Assembly (NCBI GenBank): GCA_027064125.1
Contig: JAMOQF010000176.1
Coordinates: 1-33,002 of the forward strand
Source: Acidobacteriota bacterium
Lineage (GTDB): Bacteria > Acidobacteriota > JAAYUB01 > JAMOQF01
DNA: 33,002 nucleotides
Direction: 5' to 3'
Shown: positions 18,467-26,687 of the stretch, in pieces
Layout: the number at the start of each line of letters is the position of its first letter
Numbering within the stretch: the first letter of the stretch is position 1
Position numbers and translations under genes: made by a program
Notes under the pieces: model-generated
What the model was told of the DNA's origin: nothing
Seen by the model: the letters and a program-made list of their open reading frames with translations, nothing else
Database searches by the model: none

Positions 18467-19519
18467 CTAAAATTTTCCTGCTATCAAGTAATTACAAAAT
18501 CTACATCTGCCATTTTTAATATTATTTTCACTCACACTAAACCCAATCCTTTTAATTAAAAGTTTCCCACAGGAGGGACAAAAAGTTGACTCTTTAAGAC
18601 CCGGCACATTTCCACAATAAACATACCTAAGTCCCGCTTTTTTACCTATCTCATAGGCCCTTAAAAGTGAATCTACGCTCGTGGAGGAAACATTAATCAT
18701 CTTGTATGCAGGATGAAAGGCAGAAATATGCCATGGGATATTTTTATCAATACCCGCAATAAAGTTTGCAATGTCACTTAACTCATCCTCTCCATCATTT
18801 ATCCCGGGTATAATTAAGGTTGTTATTTCAATCCAGATCCCCTTCTCATACATAAGAAAGATATTTCTCTTAACAGGTTCCACAGAAGCCTTACAATATC
18901 TCCTATAAAACTCATCTCTAAAACTTTTCAGATCCACATTGACACCATCAATTACCCCTACCATTTTCTCAATTGCTTCATCACTCATAAATCCATTTGT
19001 CACAAATACATTGTAAATTCCAAGATCCTTTGCTGAAAGGGCAATGTCATAAGCATATTCAAAAAAAATGGTCGGCTCCGTATAAGTATAGGAAATGGAC
19101 TTACAGCCTCTTTCATATGCCAAACTGGCAACCTTCTGAGGTAAAATTTCCTCCCCTTGAACTTTTCCAAAAAGAAATGGAAATTGACTTATTTCATAAT
19201 TTTGACAGAAATCACACTTAAAATTACACCCCACGGTGGCAATTGAAAGAGACCTGGAAGCAGGGAAAAAATGAAAAAGGGGTTTTTTTTCAATGGGATC
19301 CACGTGTAGGGCTATAGCACTTCCATATACAAGAGAAAATAAAACCCCATTTATATTCTTTCTAACCCCACAGATCCCAACCTTCCCTTCAGAAATTTCA
19401 CAATAGTGGGAACAAAGTGTACACTTTACTTTTTTATCCCCTTTTTTAAGGAAAAAAAGAGATTCTTTCAACTTTTCTCCACGAAAGGGGGCCATTCTTC
19501 TTAAAAAATGGCCCCTCAT
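18467..19519 (-). CDS. amrS: AmmeMemoRadiSam-type radical SAM enzyme
   Basis: CTLCSHYCEISEGKVGICGVR, CNFKCDFCQNYEISQ (CxxxCxxC), YTEPTIFFEYAYD; C-terminal CPSCGK...CRFCN zinc-ribbon-like motif. Confidence 0.85.
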   Translation of the reverse strand: MRGHFLRRMAPFRGEKLKESLFFLKKGDKKVKCTLCSHYCEISEGKVGICGVRKNINGVLFSLVYGSAIALHVDPIEKKPLFHFFPASRSLSIATVGCNFKCDFCQNYEISQFPFLFGKVQGEEILPQKVASLAYERGCKSISYTYTEPTIFFEYAYDIALSAKDLGIYNVFVTNGFMSDEAIEKMVGVIDGVNVDLKSFRDEFYRRYCKASVEPVKRNIFLMYEKGIWIEITTLIIPGINDGEDELSDIANFIAGIDKNIPWHISAFHPAYKMINVSSTSVDSLLRAYEIGKKAGLRYVYCGNVPGLKESTFCPSCGKLLIKRIGFSVSENNIKNGRCRFCNYLIAGKF

Positions 19520-19555
19520 AATGAAAAGATATATAAAATCTGAAAAATAAAAAAA

Positions 19556-19810
19556 TTACATTAAACCCTTATCACCCATTTCCTTTGCAAGATCCACTTC
19601 ACTATCAGTCAACTCACTCTTAACACCCAATCTCATACAGGCACCTTCATAAATCTGCTTTGCAGCCTTTTTTGCATTCTGGAGTTCAATTAATCTTTGC
19701 TTAACCCTTGCAAGTTCTTCTTCTATCTTTTTTTCAATGTCTTCAATCTCCTTGCGTGCCATCTCTCTTGTTTCTTCATAAAATTTCCTTTGTTCTTTTG
19801 TTAAATCCAT
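19556..19810 (-). CDS. Small coiled-coil protein of unknown function
   Basis: 84 aa, charged heptad-like helix (YEETREMARKEIEDIEKKIEEELARVKQRLIELQ); lies in the same-strand gene run. Confidence 0.6.
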   Translation of the reverse strand: MDLTKEQRKFYEETREMARKEIEDIEKKIEEELARVKQRLIELQNAKKAAKQIYEGACMRLGVKSELTDSEVDLAKEMGDKGLM

Positions 19811-19859
19811 ACTCCCTCCACTTAAAATTGGTTTATATGTAATAAATATATAGTAATCA

Positions 19860-22800
19860 TTAAAACTTAATCCTCACAGTTTTCCAGACACGAACCTTTA
19901 CCCCATTTTTTTCAGCAGGTTTATACTTCCACTTTTTAAGAGAATTTTTGACACTTTCACTAAAAAGAGCCCTATTCCTCGGTGGAAGTACAGTAATAAT
20001 TCTAACTTTTTCCACTTCCCCCCTATGATTTATCAAAATTCTTGTTATAACAGTGGCATGCGCCCTTAAAATCTTCGCCTTAGAAGGATATGTGGGTTTT
20101 GGAGTTTTTATTGGTTTAGGAGGATTCACAGAAGAATCAAGGGGAACAATATCTCCCTCTTTAATAATTTTTCCAGTGGCCTTACTCCTGGTAGGTACAA
20201 TTGTTGTGGTGGTTTTAACGGGAGTAGAAGTAACTGGTTTAACTTGAGGCTTTTTCGTAACAACAGTAGGTTTGGTTGGCTTTACAGTAGGTTTAGCTGT
20301 TACAACCTTCTTTTCAGGCACCACCTTTTGAGATGGTTTTGAAACAACACTTACCTTCTTCTTTTCAACATTTTTCGCTTCAACAGGTATGGTTTGAACC
20401 TTTTTTTCAACATTTGAAGGAGGCGTTTTAGTTGAAGTTATTGGAGTTGTCGTTTTCTCTACTGGCACAAAAGGTTTTTTCTCTGTAGGTTTAAGGGTTG
20501 AAGAAGTAACAGGCCGTTTCTGAGTACTTACAGACGTGTTTGAAACACTTTTCGTTTTGGTTTTACCGGTAAAAGATTTTTTTGCAACCTGCTTAACAAC
20601 AGGAGTTTTCTCAGCAGGTGGCGTTGTGACTTTACCAGTGGTGGAAGGTTTTGAAGGAGTTATACCAACATTTTTACCCGTTGTTTGCTCACTCTGAATT
20701 CCAATATTTTCACTTCCACTTTCAGTTGTAGTAGCTGGTAATTCCTCTCCGATACCAGAAGAAGGAGTCTCAGATGTTGAAAGGGAATTTACTTTAGCCA
20801 CCTTTACAGGTTTTTTACTTTCTTTCCCTCCACCTCCAAAGAGAAGATATAAAACAACAGCTATCCCAACTATCACCAAAGCAGCGACTACAAATAACCT
20901 GCTCTTAGAACTTTCCTTCTCTTCTTCAGTACCAAAAGCAGGAGATGTAACCTGAACTTCAGGTTTTTTAACCTGTTCTTTACTCCTTAACTTTTTTGTG
21001 ACAGTAGTTTTTCTGGGTTTTTCAGGGGATATAACAGGTTCCTTCTTAACCGCCTTTTCAACAGCCTTTTTCTTTTCAACCTTTTTGGTCTTCACGGGAG
21101 TCTTTGCTGAAGGCTCCACTTTTTTTGCAACCACTTTTTTCTTTACTACAACTTTTTTCTTTGGCTGTTCAACTTTTTGCTTCTGTTCCACAACCTTTTT
21201 CTTAACCTTTTCCCCACTCAAAATTACCGTATCTTCTGAAAGTAGTTTTTCCCCCTCCTCAAATTTTTCCATAAAATCGTCAAATGTTAAATTTTTAACG
21301 TCCTCCGGTTTAAGTCCAAATTCTTCAGGATACAACTTCGTCAGAAAAGCTCTTAAATCCTTTGCTGTTGGTACAGGTTTGGATTCATTTATATACCTTC
21401 TCAAATCCGCTGCCATTTCAGCTGCTGTTTGATATCTCTTTTCAATATCTATTTCAAGGGCCTTTTTAATTATTTTTCTAAGTTTTGGTGGCACCTTGTT
21501 TATCTCATTCTCCAAAATCGGCATTTTCCCACTTCTGACCTTTTCAAGAACATCATATTCAGAAGAATCTTCAAAAAGCACCTTGCCACTTACAATCTCA
21601 CACAGCACAATCCCCATGGAATAGACATCAGACCGCTTATCTACATCTTTACCCCATGCCTGCTCCGGGGACATATAGAGAAGTTTTCCCTTTAACGCTC
21701 CCTTAACCGTATGATGTATTTTTGATTCCGCCTTTGAAATACCAAAATCAACTAATTTTACTTCCCCTTCCTTCGAAATTAAAATATTTTGAGGACTTAC
21801 ATCCCTGTGAACAATTTTGAGATCTCTTCCCTTATAATCTTTTTTATGATGTGCATAATCAAGGGCACTACAAATCTGTTCAGCAATATATGCAGCCAGT
21901 TTATGGGGTATTCTTATATTTAACTTTTTAGCTTTACTTAAAATCTTCTTTAAATCAAAGCCATCCACAAATTCCATTGCAATATAGTATGAATTGTCTA
22001 TCTTTCCGAAATCAAAAATGGTTGCAATATTCTGGTGGGAAAGTTGTGCTGCAAGTTTCGCTTCATCAATAAACATTGTCACAAGTTCTTTATTATCAGA
22101 AAGATGAGGTAATATCCTTTTTATTGCGAGAATTTTCTGAAATCCCTCTTCTCCCCTCTTTTTTGCTTTAAACAGTTCGGCCATCCCCCCATGTCCAATT
22201 TTTTCTATCAAAATATAATCTCCAAATTTTATCCCCTCTTCTTCCTCTTCTTCAACTTCATCTGAGCGGGGTTCAAGTGTTTTTTCAATATTTGTATCAG
22301 ATAAACCAACTCCATGCAAAGTATCACTCAACTTTTTTTCAATATCGGTATCAAAGGAACTTAAAATTTTTTCAACAGCTTTTTCCCCTTCACTCTTTTC
22401 CTCCTTTTTCTCAACTTCTTCCTTTAATTTTTCAAGCATCAACTCTCCGGTATCTTTTTTCTTTTCAACTTTTTCCTTTTTAACTGTTTCCTTATCAAGG
22501 TCAAGGGCAAGATTTAATGTATCCCTCAAAAGGGCGTCTATCTCTGCGTCTGTATCCACCTTCACCTTTTTTTCAGCTGAGACCTTTTCTCTTTTTTCTT
22601 CAACCGGCATTTCCTTTTTAGCTTCTATCTTCTCTTCAACTTTCTTTTCCCTTACCTCATCTTTAACTTCCTCTTCTTCAGAAATACCTTTAAAAATGTC
22701 ATTTTTAATTTCTACATCCGATTTTTTCACTTCCTTTTTAGAAGTATCTGATTTTTTCCTCTTACTCTTAATTTCCATACCGAGTCCAGACAAAGTCTCA

Positions 22801-23291
22801 CTGATTAATTTATCGAGATCATCTGTATCACTTATCTTTTTATCTATTTTTGACTCCAACTTTTCCTCTTTATGTCTTCTTTTAGACGCAGTCTCTACCA
22901 GTATTTCCTCTTCTACAAAATCTTTTTTTAAATGTTTCTTAACCAGCTTAACCAGAGCCTCATCTGAAATTGGTTTTTCGACATATTCATCAGCCTTATA
23001 TTCAATCTTTGCCTTCATACTGTGGTTTTTCCCCTTATAAATTGAGGTTGCAATAATTACGGGGACAGAAGCACCATCGGGGGTCATTTTTATTTTTTTA
23101 CAAACCTCAAGACCATTTTTCTTGGAAAGCATGGCGGAAAGTAAAACTACGTCAGGTTTTTTCTCTTCAAATTCAGCAAGTACAGAAGGTCCATCATTCG
23201 CTGAAATAACCTCAAAACCTTCCTTTTCAAAAAGTTGTTTAAGTCTTTGCAATTCTTTCGAATTATAATCAGCAATTAAAATTTTACTCAT
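19860..23291 (-). CDS. Pseudo-receiver / Ser-Thr protein kinase / TonB C-terminal fusion protein
   Basis: N-term receiver-like fold (KILIADYN...PDVVLLSAML...KPIS); kinase motifs IGHGGMAELFKA, AIKRIL, IVHRDVSPQNIL, VDFGISKAE, MSPEQA; one TM (LFVVAALVIVGIAVVLYLLF); Lys/Pro/Thr-rich linker; C-term PKPTYPSKAKILRAHATVITRILINHRGEVEKVRI...SLKKWKYKPA TonB_C signature. Confidence 0.9.
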   Translation of the reverse strand: MSKILIADYNSKELQRLKQLFEKEGFEVISANDGPSVLAEFEEKKPDVVLLSAMLSKKNGLEVCKKIKMTPDGASVPVIIATSIYKGKNHSMKAKIEYKADEYVEKPISDEALVKLVKKHLKKDFVEEEILVETASKRRHKEEKLESKIDKKISDTDDLDKLISETLSGLGMEIKSKRKKSDTSKKEVKKSDVEIKNDIFKGISEEEEVKDEVREKKVEEKIEAKKEMPVEEKREKVSAEKKVKVDTDAEIDALLRDTLNLALDLDKETVKKEKVEKKKDTGELMLEKLKEEVEKKEEKSEGEKAVEKILSSFDTDIEKKLSDTLHGVGLSDTNIEKTLEPRSDEVEEEEEEGIKFGDYILIEKIGHGGMAELFKAKKRGEEGFQKILAIKRILPHLSDNKELVTMFIDEAKLAAQLSHQNIATIFDFGKIDNSYYIAMEFVDGFDLKKILSKAKKLNIRIPHKLAAYIAEQICSALDYAHHKKDYKGRDLKIVHRDVSPQNILISKEGEVKLVDFGISKAESKIHHTVKGALKGKLLYMSPEQAWGKDVDKRSDVYSMGIVLCEIVSGKVLFEDSSEYDVLEKVRSGKMPILENEINKVPPKLRKIIKKALEIDIEKRYQTAAEMAADLRRYINESKPVPTAKDLRAFLTKLYPEEFGLKPEDVKNLTFDDFMEKFEEGEKLLSEDTVILSGEKVKKKVVEQKQKVEQPKKKVVVKKKVVAKKVEPSAKTPVKTKKVEKKKAVEKAVKKEPVISPEKPRKTTVTKKLRSKEQVKKPEVQVTSPAFGTEEEKESSKSRLFVVAALVIVGIAVVLYLLFGGGGKESKKPVKVAKVNSLSTSETPSSGIGEELPATTTESGSENIGIQSEQTTGKNVGITPSKPSTTGKVTTPPAEKTPVVKQVAKKSFTGKTKTKSVSNTSVSTQKRPVTSSTLKPTEKKPFVPVEKTTTPITSTKTPPSNVEKKVQTIPVEAKNVEKKKVSVVSKPSQKVVPEKKVVTAKPTVKPTKPTVVTKKPQVKPVTSTPVKTTTTIVPTRSKATGKIIKEGDIVPLDSSVNPPKPIKTPKPTYPSKAKILRAHATVITRILINHRGEVEKVRIITVLPPRNRALFSESVKNSLKKWKYKPAEKNGVKVRVWKTVRIKF

Positions 23292-23372
23292 CGCATTCCC
23301 TCACCAAAAAATAATAAAGTAAATAAAATCACCCTTCTTTAAAATTATACACTAAAAATTTAAAGTATAAAT

Positions 23373-24656
23373 TTATTTTTTCTTTTTTTTAATTTTTTTT
23401 ATCTCGGAAAGTCTACCTTTTATTCTCGCCTCAAGCCCCAGATTTGTAGGTTCATAGTAAATTTTATCAGAAAGTTCATCTGGAAGACATTTCATGGGAG
23501 AAATACCATGTTCAAAATCATGGGCATACATATATCCATCACCATACCCCTCCCTTTTCATGAGGTCAGTTACACTATTTCTCAAATGAAATGGTACAGG
23601 ATAAACAAGCCCCTTTTTTATATCAGCCTGAACCTTCTTATACGCCTTATATACAGAGTTTGACTTAGGAGCAATTGAGACATATATTGCAGCCTGTAAA
23701 ATCGCAAGTTTCCCCTCCGGAAGTCCCAGAAAATTATAAGCATGCAAAGCATTTACTGCAATATTTAATGCATTTATATCTGCAAGCCCAACATCTTCAC
23801 TGGCACACTGAATAATTCTTCTCAAAATGTTCTCAGGTTCTTCTCCAGATTCAAGCATTCTGGTAACCCAGTAAACTGCCGCATCGGGGTCGCTATTTCT
23901 CATGGATTTGTGAAGAGCTGAAAGCATATTGTAATGTTCTTCACCCTTTTTGTCATACTTTAATACCCTTTGCCTTAAAACCACTTCCAGTATTTCTCTA
24001 TCAAAAAACACCTTGCCTTCCTTCAGGGAAAAATAAAACATCTGTTCCAAAATATTTATCGCTCCCCTTGCATCTCCAATTGATAACACAGCAATTTCAT
24101 CTAAAATATCATCCTTAATGTAAATTTCAAATTCATTCCTTAAAACATCAACTATCCTCATCAAAATTTTCACCACGTCTTCCTTCGAAAGGGGTTTAAA
24201 TCTATATACATTTACCCTGCTCAATAGGGCACCATTTATTTCAAAGGAAGGATTAAGAGTTGTGGTACCAATTAATATTATCTTACCCTTCTCTAAGAAG
24301 GGTAAAAATCCATCCTGTTGAGCCCTGTTAAATCTGTGAATTTCATCCACAAAGATAATTGTCTGCTTGCCAGTTCTTTCAAAAAAGTAGGAAGCATCTA
24401 TCATTGCCTCTTTAACTTCTTTCATGCCAGAAATGGCTGCATTAAATTCTATCACCTGTGTGTTTAAATTTTTAAACATCAATTTAGCCAGAGTACTTTT
24501 ACCACAACCAGGGGGGCCCCAGAAGATAGAAGAGAACAAAATTCCATCTTCAAACATTTTCCTTAGAGGCCTACCTTCTCCAATTAAATGTTCCTGACCA
24601 ACAAAATCTCCTATATTCTCGGGCCTAAACCTTTCAGAAAATGGCGTTTTATTCAT
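23373..24656 (-). CDS. rarA: Replication-associated recombination protein A (RarA/MgsA AAA+ ATPase)
   Basis: PFSERFRPENIGDFVGQEHLIGEGRPLRKMF, WGPPGCGKSTLAK, VDEIHRFNRAQQDGFLP, IGTTTLNPSFEINGALLSR motifs. ORF track start 24680 is a TTG; the ATG at 24656 has an AGAGG RBS. Confidence 0.93.
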   Translation of the reverse strand: MNKTPFSERFRPENIGDFVGQEHLIGEGRPLRKMFEDGILFSSIFWGPPGCGKSTLAKLMFKNLNTQVIEFNAAISGMKEVKEAMIDASYFFERTGKQTIIFVDEIHRFNRAQQDGFLPFLEKGKIILIGTTTLNPSFEINGALLSRVNVYRFKPLSKEDVVKILMRIVDVLRNEFEIYIKDDILDEIAVLSIGDARGAINILEQMFYFSLKEGKVFFDREILEVVLRQRVLKYDKKGEEHYNMLSALHKSMRNSDPDAAVYWVTRMLESGEEPENILRRIIQCASEDVGLADINALNIAVNALHAYNFLGLPEGKLAILQAAIYVSIAPKSNSVYKAYKKVQADIKKGLVYPVPFHLRNSVTDLMKREGYGDGYMYAHDFEHGISPMKCLPDELSDKIYYEPTNLGLEARIKGRLSEIKKIKKKKK

Positions 24657-24663
24657 AAAACCT

Positions 24664-25764
24664 CTATAAAAAATTCTCAATGGAGTTTAGAAAAGAATTT
24701 ATTTCCCTTTCAGGAGTTAAATTTAAAACAACATGATTATGAGCCTTTTCAACCATGGATTTAAAACTATCCCTTTTCACTAAAAACTCTAAAATTTTTT
24801 CCGCAATTGCTTCTGAATCACCATATGGGACAAGAAAACCTCTACCTTCTTTTAGAAGATCTTTTATCCCTCCCACATCTGTACCTATGACGGGAATTTT
24901 ATAATACATTGCCTCTATTACACTGTTTGGCATACCATCTCTCAGTGAAGGATGTAAAAAAATATCCATGTCCAAAAGATTTCTTATATAATCCTTCCCC
25001 CTCAAAAAACCTGTTATTTCAACTAAATTTCTCAATCTATATTTTTTTAAAAGCAGTTTAAATAAATTCACTTCTTCTTTTCTCACATCTCCAACAATTA
25101 AAAATTTAAATTTTACACTTTTTTCCTTTAAAATTTTAAGTGCTTTTAAAATAACTTCCATTCCCTTCTTTTCTCGTAACTCCCCAGAAAAACCTATTCT
25201 GAAGATCTTTTTCCTTTTTTTATAATTTATATCCTTTAAAGTTATAACAGGCGAAAAACCATTTTCAATAAACACAACTTCCCTTTGAAGTACTCTTTCA
25301 AGGAAGGACTTCATGTCTGAAGAAACAGCAGTTACAACTTCCGAATTTTTTAAAGAATAATATATTGTGGGGAAATATTCCCTTGTAAAAAAAAGTTTAT
25401 CCACATCATTACCCCTCCCACTTGTCATATGGGGAATTTTAAGTTTTCTGGAAAGCAAAAATCCCAGAAAAGATGAGGGGTAAAAATAAATTGAATGAAC
25501 AAAGTCAAATCTCACGTTTCCCAAACTATTCAAGACAAACTCTGAAAGTAAGGTAAAGTTTTCTCTATTTTTCCATTCAAAATCTCTAATAACCTTAAAT
25601 CCATCATAAAAAGTGGGCTTTATTCCTTCCACCACCTTTCCACCCAAATCAATCACCAACACATGGTGCCCTTTTCTTATATATGATTTTGCGATACGGT
25701 GGGAAGAAGAAGAAACTCCCCCCACATGGGGGGGGAATTTATAGGTTATCAATAAAATATTCAT
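24664..25764 (-). CDS. Glycosyltransferase family 4 (GT-B fold)
   Basis: YKFPPHVGGVSSSSHRIAKSY N-term, GFSGELREKKGMEVILKA, FLHPSLRDGMPNSVIEAMYYKIPVIGTDVGGIKDLL (E-x7-E). Confidence 0.88.
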   Translation of the reverse strand: MNILLITYKFPPHVGGVSSSSHRIAKSYIRKGHHVLVIDLGGKVVEGIKPTFYDGFKVIRDFEWKNRENFTLLSEFVLNSLGNVRFDFVHSIYFYPSSFLGFLLSRKLKIPHMTSGRGNDVDKLFFTREYFPTIYYSLKNSEVVTAVSSDMKSFLERVLQREVVFIENGFSPVITLKDINYKKRKKIFRIGFSGELREKKGMEVILKALKILKEKSVKFKFLIVGDVRKEEVNLFKLLLKKYRLRNLVEITGFLRGKDYIRNLLDMDIFLHPSLRDGMPNSVIEAMYYKIPVIGTDVGGIKDLLKEGRGFLVPYGDSEAIAEKILEFLVKRDSFKSMVEKAHNHVVLNLTPEREINSFLNSIENFL

Positions 25765-26678
25765 TTTTGAATAACCAGATCATCTCTCAACTCAAATTTA
25801 AATTCAGTTTCAACTGGTAATTCTATCTCCTTGCCCTTGGTGTTTAAGACAACCGCCGTTCCAGTACCACCGGCAATTAAAGCACCAATCCCAGCGCCCT
25901 TTTTACCACCTACAATACCACCTATTATGGCACCCAGAGCAGAACTTCCTCCAATAATAGCGGCATCCTTTTTAGTTGTTTTCCTGGCAACCATCCTAAT
26001 CTTATTGGTTCTTATCTCATACCACTTTCCCCTTATCTTAATTCTTGTAAGCCTTAAAGTCATTTTAGCCCTACCCGAAACTTTACCAGATGGCTCACAT
26101 TCAACAACCTTTCCTTCAACTTTAGTTTTGACAGGAATCTTATATCCATTTTTTAACTTAATAGATTTGTCCAAAACTCCCCTAAATCTATCTCCCACTT
26201 CATTTTCAGCTGTTGAGAGGCGTTCCATCAGAGAAACTACCAATTCTGTTCCCTCAGGAATAACTATTTTTCTGGTTTTTACAGCAATCTTCTCTTTTTC
26301 CTTTTTCTTTTCAACTTCTTTAGCCCTTCTTTCCTTTCCAAGTGCGGCCCTTTCTCTTTCAAGTCTCTTCCTCTCTGCCTCTAATCTTGCCTTTTCAGCC
26401 TTTAATTTCTCCATCTCCATCTGAAGTTTTGCAGCCCTTTTCTGTTCTTCAATTTCCAGTTCTTTTTTTCTCAACTCTTCTTCCTTTTCTTTCAACTCTT
26501 CCTGCTTTTCTTCAAGTTCCTCTTTTTGTTCTTCAAGTTGACTTTCCTGCGCTTCATTTTCTGAAACAACAGCTGTCTTTTGTGCTTCTCTTTTCTCCTG
26601 TTCACTTTTTTGGGTAAGTTTACTACAACTTACTGCAAAGAAAAAAAGAAGTACCAGGACAAAAATTTTATACTTCAT
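25761..26678 (-). CDS. Lipoprotein with long coiled coil, VirB10-like beta region and glycine zipper
   Basis: Lipobox FFFAVSC; ~100-aa E/K/R coiled coil; IPEGTELVVSLMERLSTAENEVGDRFRG; GGSSALGAIIGGIVGGKKGAGIGALIAGG. Confidence 0.75.
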   Translation of the reverse strand: MKYKIFVLVLLFFFAVSCSKLTQKSEQEKREAQKTAVVSENEAQESQLEEQKEELEEKQEELKEKEEELRKKELEIEEQKRAAKLQMEMEKLKAEKARLEAERKRLERERAALGKERRAKEVEKKKEKEKIAVKTRKIVIPEGTELVVSLMERLSTAENEVGDRFRGVLDKSIKLKNGYKIPVKTKVEGKVVECEPSGKVSGRAKMTLRLTRIKIRGKWYEIRTNKIRMVARKTTKKDAAIIGGSSALGAIIGGIVGGKKGAGIGALIAGGTGTAVVLNTKGKEIELPVETEFKFELRDDLVIQK

Positions 26679-26687
26679 TTATACCTC

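Noticed and set aside
20998-21432. 144-aa plus-strand ORF
   Set aside because: Antisense to the Lys/Thr-rich linker of the kinase-TonB protein; composition is the complement of AAA/ACA-type codons.
25831-26424. 197-aa plus-strand ORF
   Set aside because: Antisense to the Lys/Glu coiled-coil and glycine-zipper lipoprotein, which has strong motif support.
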